A stretch of DNA of 64,000 nt from an uncultured Alphaproteobacteria bacterium (GTDB lineage Bacteria > Pseudomonadota > Alphaproteobacteria > UBA6615). The notes under the pieces were generated by a model that worked only from the letters and a program-made list of their open reading frames with translations, did no database searches and had not been told where the DNA came from. Below, piece by piece: positions 17,081 to 28,058 of the stretch. Location of the stretch: positions 248,001-312,000 of the forward strand of contig CALSNJ010000003.1 in the NCBI GenBank assembly GCA_943787745.1. The letters run 5' to 3'. Position 1 is the stretch's first letter. Each line of letters starts with the position of its first letter. The translations under genes and the position numbers were made by a program.

Positions 17081-17975
17081 CGGGGGTGGGGGCCGGGATG
17101 GCGACCAGTGGTGAATTGTCATGATCGCTCTGGCCACGCAGCAGTGAGATCAATCGACCGATGGTCTCCGGTAACTCGCCGCGCGGCACGACCATGTCCA
17201 CCATGCCGTGATCGCGAAGATACTCGGCTGTCTGGAACCCTTCGGGGAGTTCTTCACGCACTGTATCCTGAATGACGCGCTTGCCAGCAAAGCCGATCAT
17301 CGCGCCTGGCTCGGCGATCTGGATATCACCCAGCATGGCAAAGGATGCTGAGACCCCGCCTGTGGTTGGGTCGGTCAAAAGCACGAAATAGGGGAGCCCG
17401 GCCTCACGCACTCGATCGATGGCGATCACCGTGCGGGGCATCTGGATCAGGCTCAGCATGCCTTCCTGCATGCGGGCCCCACCGGATGCCGGGATGGCTA
17501 TCAGGGCGGCATTCCTTGCAACGGCCGTATCAGCAGCGGTGAGCAGGGCGGCACCAACGGCCTGTCCCATTGATCCACCCATGAAGGAGAAGTTGAAAGC
17601 AGCGATTACTGCATCCTGTCCTTTGATCTTGCCGTGCGCAACGAGGATCGCCTCGCGTTCTCCGGACTTCGACTGGGCATCCTTGAGCCGGTCTGTGTAG
17701 CGTCGGCTATCCCGGAATTTCAGGGGGTCTGCCGTGACGGCGGGTAGATCAACGATTGTGAAGGCGCCGTCATCGAACAGCATCTCCAGACGCTGTTTGG
17801 CGCTGACCCGCAAATGGTGGCCGCAGGCGTGGCAAACGTGAAGGTGCTCTTCCAGTTCCCGATGAAACAGCATCTGCTCGCAAGCGGGGCATTTGTGCCA
17901 GAGATTGTCCGGAACGTCATTGCCCCCGACGAGGGCCCTGATCTTGGGTCGAACAAATTCCGAGAGCCAGCTCAC
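17070..17975 (-). CDS. accD: Acetyl-CoA carboxylase, carboxyltransferase subunit beta
   Basis: 301 residues. The N-terminal zinc ribbon shows CPAC and CHAC pairs around residues 28-50, followed by the crotonase-like carboxyltransferase domain (MGGSMGQAVGAAL, SGGARMQEGMLSLIQMPRT, DPTTGGVSASFAMLGD). It transfers carboxyl from biotin to acetyl-CoA, the committed step of fatty-acid synthesis. Start: GTG at 17975 giving SWLSEFVRPKIR, the conserved AccD beginning, with AGAGG 6 bases upstream. It sits between trpA and folC, a classic alphaproteobacterial cluster. Confidence 0.96.
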   Translation of the reverse strand: MSWLSEFVRPKIRALVGGNDVPDNLWHKCPACEQMLFHRELEEHLHVCHACGHHLRVSAKQRLEMLFDDGAFTIVDLPAVTADPLKFRDSRRYTDRLKDAQSKSGEREAILVAHGKIKGQDAVIAAFNFSFMGGSMGQAVGAALLTAADTAVARNAALIAIPASGGARMQEGMLSLIQMPRTVIAIDRVREAGLPYFVLLTDPTTGGVSASFAMLGDIQIAEPGAMIGFAGKRVIQDTVREELPEGFQTAEYLRDHGMVDMVVPRGELPETIGRLISLLRGQSDHDNSPLVAIPAPTPDAS

Positions 17976-17994
17976 GAGAACCTCTTGTTGCGGA

Positions 17995-18849
17995 TTATTC
18001 GGCGGCCTGACGTGAAGCGTTGCGCACGCCACCCGACAGGTCACGTGTGAACTCCAATACCTTCTCAACCAGCCCCGGCGTGGCTTTGCCATCCGCGTCG
18101 AGATTGTCTGCGATCGTCTGGACAATGGCCGAGCCGACAACCGTGGCGTCCGCGACTTCGGCCACAGCCCCGGCCTGTTGTGGGGTTTTGATGCCGAAAC
18201 CCACCGCAATCGGCAGATCGGTATGTCGTTTCAGGCGGGTCACTGCAGCATGAATGGTGCTCGTGTCTGCCGATTTTGTGCCTGTAATGCCAGTGACGGC
18301 GACGTAATAGACAAAGCCCGATGTGTTCGCGAGAACCGCCGGGAGGCGTTCGTCATCGGTTGTGGGCGTTGCCAGACGAATGAAGTGCATGCCCGCTTCG
18401 AGTGCCGGGATACAAAGCTCGGAATCTTCTTCGGGTGGAAGGTCGACCACAATCAGGCCGTCGACGCCCGCTTCGCGCGCATCGATGAGGAATTTCTCAA
18501 CGCCGTAAATGTAAATCGGATTGTAGTAGCCCATCAGGATGAGCGGTGTCGCATCATCACTTTCACGGAACTTTCGGACCATATCCAGTGTGCGCGTGAC
18601 CCGTGCGCCGCCATCTCTGGCACGCAGACCCGCGGCCTGGATAGCAGGGCCGTCTGCCATCGGATCGGAATACATCACGCCGATCTCGATCATATCGGCA
18701 CCCGCAGCGGGCAAACCCTTCAGGATTTCCAGGCTCGTTTCGTAGTCCGGATCGGCGGCCATGATAAATGGCACGAAGGCCGCGCGGCCTTCTGTACGCA
18801 GTGCTTCAAAGCGGGCTTCGACGCGGCCGCTGGTGGTGCCGCGGCTCAT
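17995..18849 (-). CDS. trpA: Tryptophan synthase alpha chain
   Basis: A 284-residue TIM barrel. Family motifs visible: [16 protein letters not shown], the catalytic-Glu region [48 protein letters not shown] and [12 protein letters not shown]. It cleaves indole-3-glycerol phosphate and channels indole to TrpB. The ATG at 18849 overlaps the trpB stop (ATGA), giving equal expression of the two subunits. The catalytic Glu and Asp are present. Confidence 0.96.
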   Translation of the reverse strand: MSRGTTSGRVEARFEALRTEGRAAFVPFIMAADPDYETSLEILKGLPAAGADMIEIGVMYSDPMADGPAIQAAGLRARDGGARVTRTLDMVRKFRESDDATPLILMGYYNPIYIYGVEKFLIDAREAGVDGLIVVDLPPEEDSELCIPALEAGMHFIRLATPTTDDERLPAVLANTSGFVYYVAVTGITGTKSADTSTIHAAVTRLKRHTDLPIAVGFGIKTPQQAGAVAEVADATVVGSAIVQTIADNLDADGKATPGLVEKVLEFTRDLSGGVRNASRQAAE

Positions 18850-20060
18850 AGCTTCACCCCGAGAGCATCGGCAACAGTGAAAACATCTTTGTCGCCACGT
18901 CCGCACATGTTCATCACCAGCAGGTGGTCGGCAGGTAAATCCGGAGCTATTTTTTCGACATGAGCGAGCGCGTGGGACGGCTCGAGTGCCGGGATAATGC
19001 CTTCAAGGCGTGAGCATAGCTGAAAGCACTCCAGCGCTTCATCATCGGTCACCGATACATATTCAACCCGGCCACTGTCATTGAGCCAGGAATGTTCAGG
19101 CCCGATACCCGGATAGTCCAGTCCGGCCGAGATTGAATGGGCATCAAGAATCTGGCCGTCGTCATCCTGCAGCAGATAGGTCCGGTTGCCATGGAGAACG
19201 CCGGGGCTTCCGCCCGTCAGGGACGCCGCGTGTTCGCCGCTTTCAAGGCCGTGTCCGGCCGCCTCCACGCCAATAATCCGTACATCCTTGTCATCAAGAA
19301 ACGGATAGAACAGACCCATGGCATTCGAGCCGCCACCGATACAGGCGACCAGTGAATCCGGAAGTCGACCTTCAGCGGCTTGCATTTGTTCGCGGGTTTC
19401 GATGCCGATCACCGACTGGAAATCGCGAACCATCGCGGGATAAGGGTGTGGGCCCGCCACGGTGCCGATCAGGTAGTAGGTGTCATCAACATTCGAGACC
19501 CAGTCACGCAGGGCGTCGTTCATGGCGTCCTTGAGCGTGGCTGTCCCGCTTGTGACCGGGACGACCTTGGCCCCCAGAAGCTTCATGCGGAACACATTGG
19601 GTGCCTGCCGCTCGATGTCGGTTGCGCCCATGTAAACCACGCATTCCAGTCCGAACCGTGCGCAGACGGTCGCGGTGGCCACGCCATGCTGGCCGGCGCC
19701 GGTTTCTGCGATGATGCGCTTCTTCCCCATCCGCCGGGCGAGCAGAATCTGGCCCATGCAATTGTTGATCTTGTGGGCGCCGGTATGATTGAGCTCGTCG
19801 CGCTTGAAGTAGATCTTCGCGCCGCCGTAATGCTCTGTGAGTCGCTCTGCGAAATAAAGCGGGCTGGGGCGGCCGACATAATGCTTCAGAAACTCGTCGA
19901 GTTCGGCCTGAAACGATGGATCGGCCTTTGCGGCCGCATAGGCCTGCTCGACTTCCAGAATCAGGGGCATCAGCGTTTCGGCGACGTAACGTCCACCAAA
20001 AATGCCGAAATGCCCGAATTCATCGGGACCGGTACGATAGCTGTTGGGTTCTGCGCTCAT
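18846..20060 (-). CDS. trpB: Tryptophan synthase beta chain
   Basis: 404 residues with the PLP-lysine motif [13 protein letters not shown] (Lys in HK), the preceding [22 protein letters not shown], and the phosphate-binding [10 protein letters not shown]. It condenses indole with serine. The length and N-terminus ([21 protein letters not shown]) are typical. It lies 52 bases after trpF in the block trpF-trpB-trpA-accD-folC. No leader peptide or attenuator was seen in front of it. Confidence 0.97.
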   Translation of the reverse strand: MSAEPNSYRTGPDEFGHFGIFGGRYVAETLMPLILEVEQAYAAAKADPSFQAELDEFLKHYVGRPSPLYFAERLTEHYGGAKIYFKRDELNHTGAHKINNCMGQILLARRMGKKRIIAETGAGQHGVATATVCARFGLECVVYMGATDIERQAPNVFRMKLLGAKVVPVTSGTATLKDAMNDALRDWVSNVDDTYYLIGTVAGPHPYPAMVRDFQSVIGIETREQMQAAEGRLPDSLVACIGGGSNAMGLFYPFLDDKDVRIIGVEAAGHGLESGEHAASLTGGSPGVLHGNRTYLLQDDDGQILDAHSISAGLDYPGIGPEHSWLNDSGRVEYVSVTDDEALECFQLCSRLEGIIPALEPSHALAHVEKIAPDLPADHLLVMNMCGRGDKDVFTVADALGVKL

Positions 20061-20112
20061 GATATTCGGGCGTGGTTATACATCAGGCGGGACGCGCTCA
20101 ACAGAGCGCAGA

Positions 20113-20760
20113 TCAAAGGTTTTTCAGTGCGTCAAGAAACGCGGTAATGCGAAGTGGGTCTTTCCGGCCCGGCGCAGATTCAACGCCGGAGGAAACATCC
20201 ACCACAGCGGCCCCGGAGGCTTCGACGGCAGCGACCACATTGTCTGGATTGAGACCCCCGGCCAGCATCCAGGGAACACTCCATTCCTGGCCAGCCATCA
20301 ACGTCCAGTCAAAGGCCAGCGCGTTGCCGCCGGGCAGCGCGTTTTTCAGGCTTTTGGGTGCTTTGGCATCGAACATCAACCAGTCGACAGAACCTTCATA
20401 GGTAGAAGCCGTCTCTACATCTTCGGCATCGCCAATCTTGATGGCTTTCATGACCGGAAGACCGGTGCGGGTCCGTAACGCCTGACAGCGTTCCGGGCTC
20501 TCCGAACCGTGAAGCTGGATCAGATCGAGCGTGACCTTCGCGAGAACGTCGTCGATCAATCCATCGTCGGGATCGACAAACAATCCGACCAGGGTCACGT
20601 GATCGGGTACAAATGCAGCAAGTGCCGCGGCTGCGTCCGGGTCCAGTGAACGAGGACTGGGGGGATAGAAGACCAGCCCCACAAAGGCGGCACCGCCTGC
20701 AACAGCGGTCCGCATGCCGGTTTCATCATTGATGCCACAAATTTTGGCCTGAACGGTCAT
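20113..20760 (-). CDS. trpF: Phosphoribosylanthranilate isomerase
   Basis: A 215-residue barrel: KICGIND at residues 6-12 carries the catalytic cysteine, then AFVGLVFYPPSPRSL, QLHGSE, and the catalytic-Asp/phosphate region MLAGGLNPDNV with VDVSSGVESAPGRKD. It catalyses the Amadori rearrangement in tryptophan synthesis. The ATG overlaps the pyrF stop (ATGA). Confidence 0.95.
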   Translation of the reverse strand: MTVQAKICGINDETGMRTAVAGGAAFVGLVFYPPSPRSLDPDAAAALAAFVPDHVTLVGLFVDPDDGLIDDVLAKVTLDLIQLHGSESPERCQALRTRTGLPVMKAIKIGDAEDVETASTYEGSVDWLMFDAKAPKSLKNALPGGNALAFDWTLMAGQEWSVPWMLAGGLNPDNVVAAVEASGAAVVDVSSGVESAPGRKDPLRITAFLDALKNL

Positions 20761-21482
20761 GCGCTGACGCCCAGTTCCTCCGCGATACGTGCGGCTGCGG
20801 CTGCGGGGTCATCTGCGCCTGTAATCGGGCGGCCAATCACGAGCATGTCGGCACCGCGATCGCGTGCCTGACGGGGGGTGGTGATCCGTTTCTGGTCTCC
20901 ACTCGCAGCCCAGTCCGGACGTATTCCGGGAACAATCAGTTTGAATTCGGGACCACAGGCCGCGCGAATGGGTTCGATCTCGGCGGGTGAACACACCACG
21001 CCATCGAGGCCATGATTCTGGGTCAGTTGGGCAAGCCGGACGACTTGTTCTTCGGCGGGTGGGGTCTGGCCCACTGCGGACAGATCTCCATCATCCATGC
21101 TGGTCAGAACAGTGACCGCGATCACCAGCGGGCGGGATGTTCCGCCAACGCTTTCGGCGGCGTCCCTTGCGGCGTCGAGCATGGCCGGGCCACCTGACGC
21201 GTGCACATTTACGACCGCGGCACCCAGCCCGGCGACAGCGCGGATCGCCCCGGCGACCGTGTTGGGAATGTCGTGAAATTTGAGGTCGAGAAACACCGGA
21301 AGCCCAAGATCAACAATGGCCCGGACACCATCGGCGCCGTTTGCAGAGAAGAACTCCAGACCGGTTTTCACGCCGCCCACATGCCCACGCACGGCGTGTG
21401 CGAGCGCGACGGCGCGGTCAAGATCGGGGGTGTCGAGTGCGACGAAGACAGGGTTTGTCGGCAGGCTTGGTGTGTTGGTCAT
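20757..21482 (-). CDS. pyrF: Orotidine 5'-phosphate decarboxylase
   Basis: 241 residues with the catalytic Asp-Lys tetrad region FLDLKFHDIPNTV, the start VFVALDTPD, VCSPAEI, and a C-terminal GRPITGADDPAAAA phosphate-binding loop. It makes UMP in the last step of pyrimidine synthesis. It is co-directional and overlapping with trpF, a known alphaproteobacterial pairing. Start: ATG at 21482. Confidence 0.96.
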   Translation of the reverse strand: MTNTPSLPTNPVFVALDTPDLDRAVALAHAVRGHVGGVKTGLEFFSANGADGVRAIVDLGLPVFLDLKFHDIPNTVAGAIRAVAGLGAAVVNVHASGGPAMLDAARDAAESVGGTSRPLVIAVTVLTSMDDGDLSAVGQTPPAEEQVVRLAQLTQNHGLDGVVCSPAEIEPIRAACGPEFKLIVPGIRPDWAASGDQKRITTPRQARDRGADMLVIGRPITGADDPAAAAARIAEELGVSA

Positions 21483-21529
21483 AATGGCTCGCTTCTAGCA
21501 GAGGTGAGGCCACACGCAAACCGGAACAA

Positions 21530-22702
21530 TCAGGCGAGGCTGAGCACTCCGTCGCGGACCCGCAGCACTTCGGTGAGTGCCAGGAACAGGTGGTAGAAGC
21601 TCGAGGCCGGTGCGGATTGGGAAAATCCCTCACCGTGAACATTCAGGTGGTCCTGCCAGCTGCCATGTTTATCTCCGAGGTAAAGGCCGAAAAGTCGGTC
21701 GAGAAGCTCTTCCAGCCGCAGGGCTGCGGCATCATCATCATGGAACTCCATGCGCGCCAGCTGCCCCTTGATGGCTTCGGTCTGCACCCAGAGGCGCTTG
21801 TTTTCGTCGAGCGATGTGCCGTGGCGCAGCACGGAATCAAAAGCGAGGTCAGCAGCCGGGCCGGAGTTTTGATCGACACCATAGGTCTCGGCGAAACGGT
21901 AAAGTGATTGGGATTCGGTGTTCACATCCTGCCCACTGGCCCGCGCATAGAGTTCAAGAAGCCAGACCCATTCATAATGGTGGCCCGGCTCGATAATTTT
22001 TCCCATGGTCCCTTCAGCGGGTGACCATGTGTTGTCGAAAAATTCGCCCAATGTACCTGTCTCTGGCTGGAAGAACCGTGACTGGAACAACGCAAAAATG
22101 TCCTGCGCGCGACGGAGCCAGATATCTTCACCGGTGGTGGTGTGCCAGGCGAGAAGGGCCTCGAGAAGGTGCATATGCGGGTTCTGGCGGCGCGGCAGGT
22201 CCTGGGTGGCGTTCTCGTAATATCCCCCATGCTCCAGGTCACCCAAATTGTCGTCAAGAAACGCCAGAGTTCGCTCGGCCCATTCCACGGCGGCTTCATC
22301 GCCCGTGGCGCGGAAATGCCAGGCGAAGGCGAAAATCGCGAAGGCCTGTTCGTAGGATTCCACACGGGTATCGGCATGGGTTCCATTGCGGGTCACGGAA
22401 AAAACAAAACCGCCATCCTCGCGCCAGTACTGCCGGGTCAGGAAGTCGAAGCCCTGATAGGCTGCTTCGAGAGCTGTTGGCCCCTCGTTGCGTGGTTCCC
22501 AACCCAGAATATGGGCGTGGCTGTAGACATAGATTTGTCGTGCCTGAACCCGCATGCGCTTGTCTGCATCCAGCACCGGGTGTCCGTCGAGCGTCAGCTT
22601 CTCGACAAAACCGCCGGCATCCATATCCAGTCCGGCGTGTGACCAGAGGGGAAGGGCCTGTTCTGCCAGCCATTCACGTATTTGCCTCGCATCGACCGTC
22701 AT
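21530..22702 (-). CDS. AGE-family (N-acylglucosamine 2-epimerase / mannose-6-phosphate isomerase-like) sugar isomerase
   Basis: A 390-residue protein of the (alpha/alpha)6-barrel AGE superfamily: LPLWSHAGLDMDAGGFVEKL near the N-terminus, RVQARQIYVYSHA, EDGGFVFSV, NPHMHLLEALLAW, IEPGHHYEWVWLL and WVQTEAIKGQLA. The conserved His and Arg/Glu residues of the barrel centre appear intact. The family includes renin-binding-protein epimerases, aldose-ketose isomerases and mannose isomerase; the exact sugar cannot be told. The ATG overlaps the preceding cyclodeaminase-like gene (ATGA), so the two are probably co-translated. Confidence 0.82.
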   Translation of the reverse strand: MTVDARQIREWLAEQALPLWSHAGLDMDAGGFVEKLTLDGHPVLDADKRMRVQARQIYVYSHAHILGWEPRNEGPTALEAAYQGFDFLTRQYWREDGGFVFSVTRNGTHADTRVESYEQAFAIFAFAWHFRATGDEAAVEWAERTLAFLDDNLGDLEHGGYYENATQDLPRRQNPHMHLLEALLAWHTTTGEDIWLRRAQDIFALFQSRFFQPETGTLGEFFDNTWSPAEGTMGKIIEPGHHYEWVWLLELYARASGQDVNTESQSLYRFAETYGVDQNSGPAADLAFDSVLRHGTSLDENKRLWVQTEAIKGQLARMEFHDDDAAALRLEELLDRLFGLYLGDKHGSWQDHLNVHGEGFSQSAPASSFYHLFLALTEVLRVRDGVLSLA

Positions 22703-23652
22703 GGGGTTGTCTCTGTCATCAGGAGCTGTGCGGCGGCCAGATCTTCGAGTGCCGTACCAACAGATTTGAACAACGTAATCTCCGTTTCGGATTCGCGACC
22801 CGGATGTTTGTCACAACACAGGTCAAACAGGTCGGCTGCGATATCATCCGGTTTCAGGATACCTGAGGTCAGCGGTTCTACAATATCCCCGGCTTCGCGT
22901 GTCGCGCCCTCTCGGGTGTCAACGAACACGCGCGCGCGAAGGATTGCGGTGTCATCAGCCTCGCGCATATCGGGCCGGAACCCGCCGACAAGGTCGACAT
23001 GTGTCCCGGGTTGAAGCCAGGCGCCGTCGAAGACCGGGTTTTTGGCTGTCGTTGCGCAGCTCACAATATCAGCGGTTCGGATCGCGCATTCCAGGTCGTC
23101 CGTTGCGCGCACCGAGAATGGTTCGTCTGCCATGCTGTCGGCAACCCTTCGGGCGGTGTCGCTGTTCCGACCCCAGATCAAAACCTGCTCAATGGGTCGC
23201 GCTTTGGCATGCGCGCGAATGAGTTCTGAAGAAAGGCGACCGGTGCCGATAATGGTGAGATGTGTTGCGGTTTTGCGCGCCAGATAGGTCGCAGCCAGTG
23301 CGGACGCAGCTGCGGTGCGTCGCGCGGTCAGTGCGGGGCCGTCAATCATCGCGACCGGTGTCCCCGTCGCGCCGTCGAGCAGCAGGTAAACACCCTGCAC
23401 CGAAGGGAGGCCCTGCGCAGGGTTGTCGGGATGGACGGTCACTGACTTGATGCCGATATATTCGGGCGGTGAGCTGGCACCCCAGGCCGGCATCAGCAGC
23501 AGGGTCGCGTCCTGATCTTCGGAGGTCCCGGAAATGGTGTGGTGATGCCGCAACGGGACGTTGGCGCCCGTATGAAATGCGCTGCGCAGCGCCTCGATCA
23601 GACGCGTGGGATCGAGATTCGCCTCGACAGCGGCGGCATCATAGGCGTGCAA
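22699..23652 (-). CDS. Ornithine cyclodeaminase / mu-crystallin family protein
   Basis: 317 residues, from a TTG at 23652. Rossmann fold with LTIIGTGRLSSELIRAH, the NAD-binding pattern of the family, preceded by GLPSVQGVYLLLDGATGTPVAMIDGPALTARRTAAASALA. The C-terminal part has VDLVGGFRPDMREADD. Members include ornithine cyclodeaminase, alanine dehydrogenase and ketimine reductases; the substrate cannot be assigned. Start choice: the TTG gives normal family length and begins just inside the lapA-like stop; a longer in-frame extension to 23745 would overlap that gene by about 85 bases. Confidence 0.82.
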   Translation of the reverse strand: MHAYDAAAVEANLDPTRLIEALRSAFHTGANVPLRHHHTISGTSEDQDATLLLMPAWGASSPPEYIGIKSVTVHPDNPAQGLPSVQGVYLLLDGATGTPVAMIDGPALTARRTAAASALAATYLARKTATHLTIIGTGRLSSELIRAHAKARPIEQVLIWGRNSDTARRVADSMADEPFSVRATDDLECAIRTADIVSCATTAKNPVFDGAWLQPGTHVDLVGGFRPDMREADDTAILRARVFVDTREGATREAGDIVEPLTSGILKPDDIAADLFDLCCDKHPGRESETEITLFKSVGTALEDLAAAQLLMTETTP

Positions 23653-23659
23653 GGGTGGT

Positions 23660-23989
23660 CTAGTCCGGCAGTGCAGGCGGGCGGGCGGGGCGTTGCTCGT
23701 TTTCGGAATCCATGCGTGCCTGCATTGTCTCGATCTTGTGCTCAAGCTCCCGCAGGCGGGCGCGCCGTTCGCGGGCCAGTTTGCGCCCGGCCCCGCCGGA
23801 TATCCATGCGAACAATCCGCCCATCAGAAGACCTATACCGGCACCCAGAAAGACATAGACAAACATTGGCCAGTCAACCACCAGCCCCAGCGGCCAGAGA
23901 TCAACCTCGACCGTGTTGCGATTGTTGACGGCAAAAACCACCAGCACGACGGCCAGTGGGAGGGTTATCAGCCAGCGTAAGCGGTTCAC
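23660..23989 (-). CDS. LapA-domain (DUF1049) inner-membrane protein
   Basis: A small protein of about 109 residues: two membrane segments (WLITLPLAVVLVVFAV and MFVYVFLGAGIGLLMGGLFAW) joined by NNRNTVEVDLWPLGLVV, the typical LapA/YciS layout, then a basic cytoplasmic coiled coil (LARERRARLRELEHKIETMQ). In enterics the homologue helps lipopolysaccharide assembly control. Start: GTG at 23989 with AAGG 6 bases upstream; a TTG two codons earlier is an alternative. It follows ihfB, as in many proteobacteria. Confidence 0.82.
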   Translation of the reverse strand: MNRLRWLITLPLAVVLVVFAVNNRNTVEVDLWPLGLVVDWPMFVYVFLGAGIGLLMGGLFAWISGGAGRKLARERRARLRELEHKIETMQARMDSENEQRPARPPALPD

Positions 23990-24103
23990 GGGCAACCTTC
24001 ATGATCGGACATGTTTTCGGGCCGGCCTCGATTTTGGGGCCGATGGTTCATTCAGGATAGCTTATAGCAAATTCAGGCGGCGGAAGTAGCCGTTGCTGCA
24101 CGC

Positions 24104-24385
24104 TCAATCGTCGTTGAGGCGCTCGCGTAATTCCTTGCCGGTCTTGAAGTAGGGGACAACCTTGGCATCCACGCTCACGGCTTCGCCCGTGCGCGGGTTG
24201 CGGCCGGTGCGTGCGCCGCGTTGTTTTACGGAAAATGCACCAAATCCGCGCAATTCTACCCGATCGCCGCGTGCCAGGGCTGCCGTGATTTCATCAAGGA
24301 TCGTCGTCACAATCCGTTCCGCATCGCGTTGCAGCAGATGCGGGTTCCGGTCGGCGAGACTCTGGATCAGCTCTGACTTGGTCAT
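24104..24385 (-). CDS. ihfB: Integration host factor subunit beta
   Basis: A 93-residue HU/IHF-type DNA-bending protein: [17 protein letters not shown], then [26 protein letters not shown], the beta-arm with the intercalating proline, and [16 protein letters not shown]. With IhfA it bends DNA sharply at specific sites. The ATG at 24385 has a good upstream GGGGGGAAA. The location between sppA and the lapA-like gene matches other proteobacteria. Confidence 0.94.
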   Translation of the reverse strand: MTKSELIQSLADRNPHLLQRDAERIVTTILDEITAALARGDRVELRGFGAFSVKQRGARTGRNPRTGEAVSVDAKVVPYFKTGKELRERLNDD

Positions 24386-24455
24386 CGTTTCCCCCCGGGG
24401 ACTGTTTGCCCCGAATATTTACCCTCCCCCACGAGGGCTTGCCGAACGTCTTCGT

Positions 24456-25367
24456 TCAGCGCGCGGCAGGTTGCCAAAGCGAAACCAGACCGTCAAGTGT
24501 TAGTGCGTTGGAAAATAACGATTTTCCAGTTAGTCCCACAAATTCTTCGAACAGGCTTTTGTCTTCTTTGCGGTCCTTGATGGTTTCCACGGGCAGTCCG
24601 GCGGGAACACCTTTCTCGGAGACCATCCACGCCACCGCATCACGTTCAACCCCGATGGCATCAATCAGCTGGTTACTCACCGCCTGCGCGCCGGAGAAGA
24701 TGCGCCCATCGGCAAGGCCACGGACTTCTTCCTCTGGAAGCGGACGTCGCAGGATCACGACATCGACAAAGAACTGATAGAGATCGAGCACCACTTCGCG
24801 CGTGGCCGCCCGGGCCTTTTCGGTCAGCGGTTCAACCGGTGAAGGCACGCCCTTGAGGTCCGAAGACTTGATCGTGACCGGCTCGACGCCAATTCGGTTG
24901 AGCAATTCGACCACATTGGCGCTTTGCAGGATCACCCCGATCGAGCCGGTAATTGTCCCCTCGCGCGCCCAGACCCGGTCGGCAGCGACGGCCGCCATAT
25001 AGGCCGCTGAGGTAGCGACGGTGCCCATGACGGCGGTCACGGGCTTCTGTTCAGAAACATCGCGCAGGCTGTTGAACAAATCCTCGCCCCCCACGACCGT
25101 GCCGCCGGGGCTGTCGATATGCACAACCAAACCGCGGATATTGTCGTCCTGGGCAATGCGGGCGAGAGTCTCTGTTCGTGCATCATCCTGCACGATGATT
25201 CCATTGATATGAATGCGGGCAATCCGCTCGCCCTGGACGAGTGCGCCCTGGCTTTGCAGGACGACCAGGACAGCAGCCACGAGGGCAAGAATCGTAACGC
25301 CCTGCCAGATCCGCAAGCGCCGTTTCAGGCGTCTGCGGTCCAGCAGGGCGTCAGGATCATAAGACAT
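24456..25367 (-). CDS. sppA: Signal peptide peptidase SppA (short form)
   Basis: A 303-residue membrane-anchored ClpP-fold serine protease. One N-terminal membrane helix (residues ~20-42, IWQGVTILALVAAVLVVLQ) follows a basic stretch. The nucleophile serine lies in GTVATSAAYMAAVAADRVWA and the general-base lysine in SSDLKGVPSPVEPL. It degrades cleaved signal peptides in the membrane. It starts 21 bases after rpsA; the ribosome site is weak. Confidence 0.9.
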   Translation of the reverse strand: MSYDPDALLDRRRLKRRLRIWQGVTILALVAAVLVVLQSQGALVQGERIARIHINGIIVQDDARTETLARIAQDDNIRGLVVHIDSPGGTVVGGEDLFNSLRDVSEQKPVTAVMGTVATSAAYMAAVAADRVWAREGTITGSIGVILQSANVVELLNRIGVEPVTIKSSDLKGVPSPVEPLTEKARAATREVVLDLYQFFVDVVILRRPLPEEEVRGLADGRIFSGAQAVSNQLIDAIGVERDAVAWMVSEKGVPAGLPVETIKDRKEDKSLFEEFVGLTGKSLFSNALTLDGLVSLWQPAAR

Positions 25368-25388
25368 AACGGGCGTTCAAACGCGCCG

Positions 25389-27251
<1,863 letters not shown>

Positions 27252-27395
27252 GTGACGATACGTCCTTTCAATCATACTTTGCATGCCAACCGGTTGGTTC
27301 CGGTGGTCTTGAACGTCGATCCACCCGCCTGTCCGGTTCATCCGGGCATGGAAACGGTGCGGTTGACGCGGGGCCTGACACTTCGATCAGGAACC

Positions 27396-28058
27396 TCAGT
27401 CGGTACGCTCGGCGATAAACAAAAGGGCGGCCGCAAATACTGCGTCGGCATCCATTTCCGAGGTATCGATGGTGCGTGCGTCGTCGGCGGCCCTCAGGGG
27501 CGCAATGGCCCGGGTGCTGTCGCGCACGTCCCGTTCCTTCATATCTGTCAGGACGCGGGGGTATATACTCGTTTCCCCCCGGTCCAGCAACTCCTTATGA
27601 CGCCGTGTGGCCCGCTCTTCGGCGCTGGCGGTGATGAAGAATTTCACCGGGGCGTCCGGGCAGACGATTGTGCCGGTGTCCCGGCCATCGAGCACGGCCC
27701 CTTTGGCATCATCTGGCGGGGTTTGGGCGAAGTCGCGCTGGAACGACAGCAGGACCTCACGAACCTCCGGAATTGCCGCGACTTTCGAGGCCGCAGAGGC
27801 AGCCGTATCGCCCGCCAATTCCGGGTTTTCGAGCCCGCCACGGGCGATGGAGGCGGGATCGAGCGCCCTGGCGGCCGCGATGGCATCCCCCGGCTCTGCC
27901 GGGTCTCCCCCGGCGGCCAGCGTCCCAAGGCCGACAGCGCGATAAAGCTTGCCGGTATCGAGATGGGCAAAGCCAAAATGCGCGGCAAGGCGGCGCGCCA
28001 GCGTGCCTTTTCCCGCGCCTGCGGGGCCGTCCACAGTGATCAGGCGGGGTGTTGTCAT
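27396..28058 (-). CDS. cmk: Cytidylate kinase
   Basis: A 220-residue P-loop kinase, Walker A ITVDGPAGAGKGTLARRLA (residues 7-25), then the CMP-binding LDTGKLYRAV, LDGRDTGTIVCPDAPVKFFITAS and the lid ERATRRHKEL. It phosphorylates CMP and dCMP. The ATG overlaps the aroA stop. The roughly 140-base gap before rpsA shows no gene. Confidence 0.95.
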   Translation of the reverse strand: MTTPRLITVDGPAGAGKGTLARRLAAHFGFAHLDTGKLYRAVGLGTLAAGGDPAEPGDAIAAARALDPASIARGGLENPELAGDTAASAASKVAAIPEVREVLLSFQRDFAQTPPDDAKGAVLDGRDTGTIVCPDAPVKFFITASAEERATRRHKELLDRGETSIYPRVLTDMKERDVRDSTRAIAPLRAADDARTIDTSEMDADAVFAAALLFIAERTD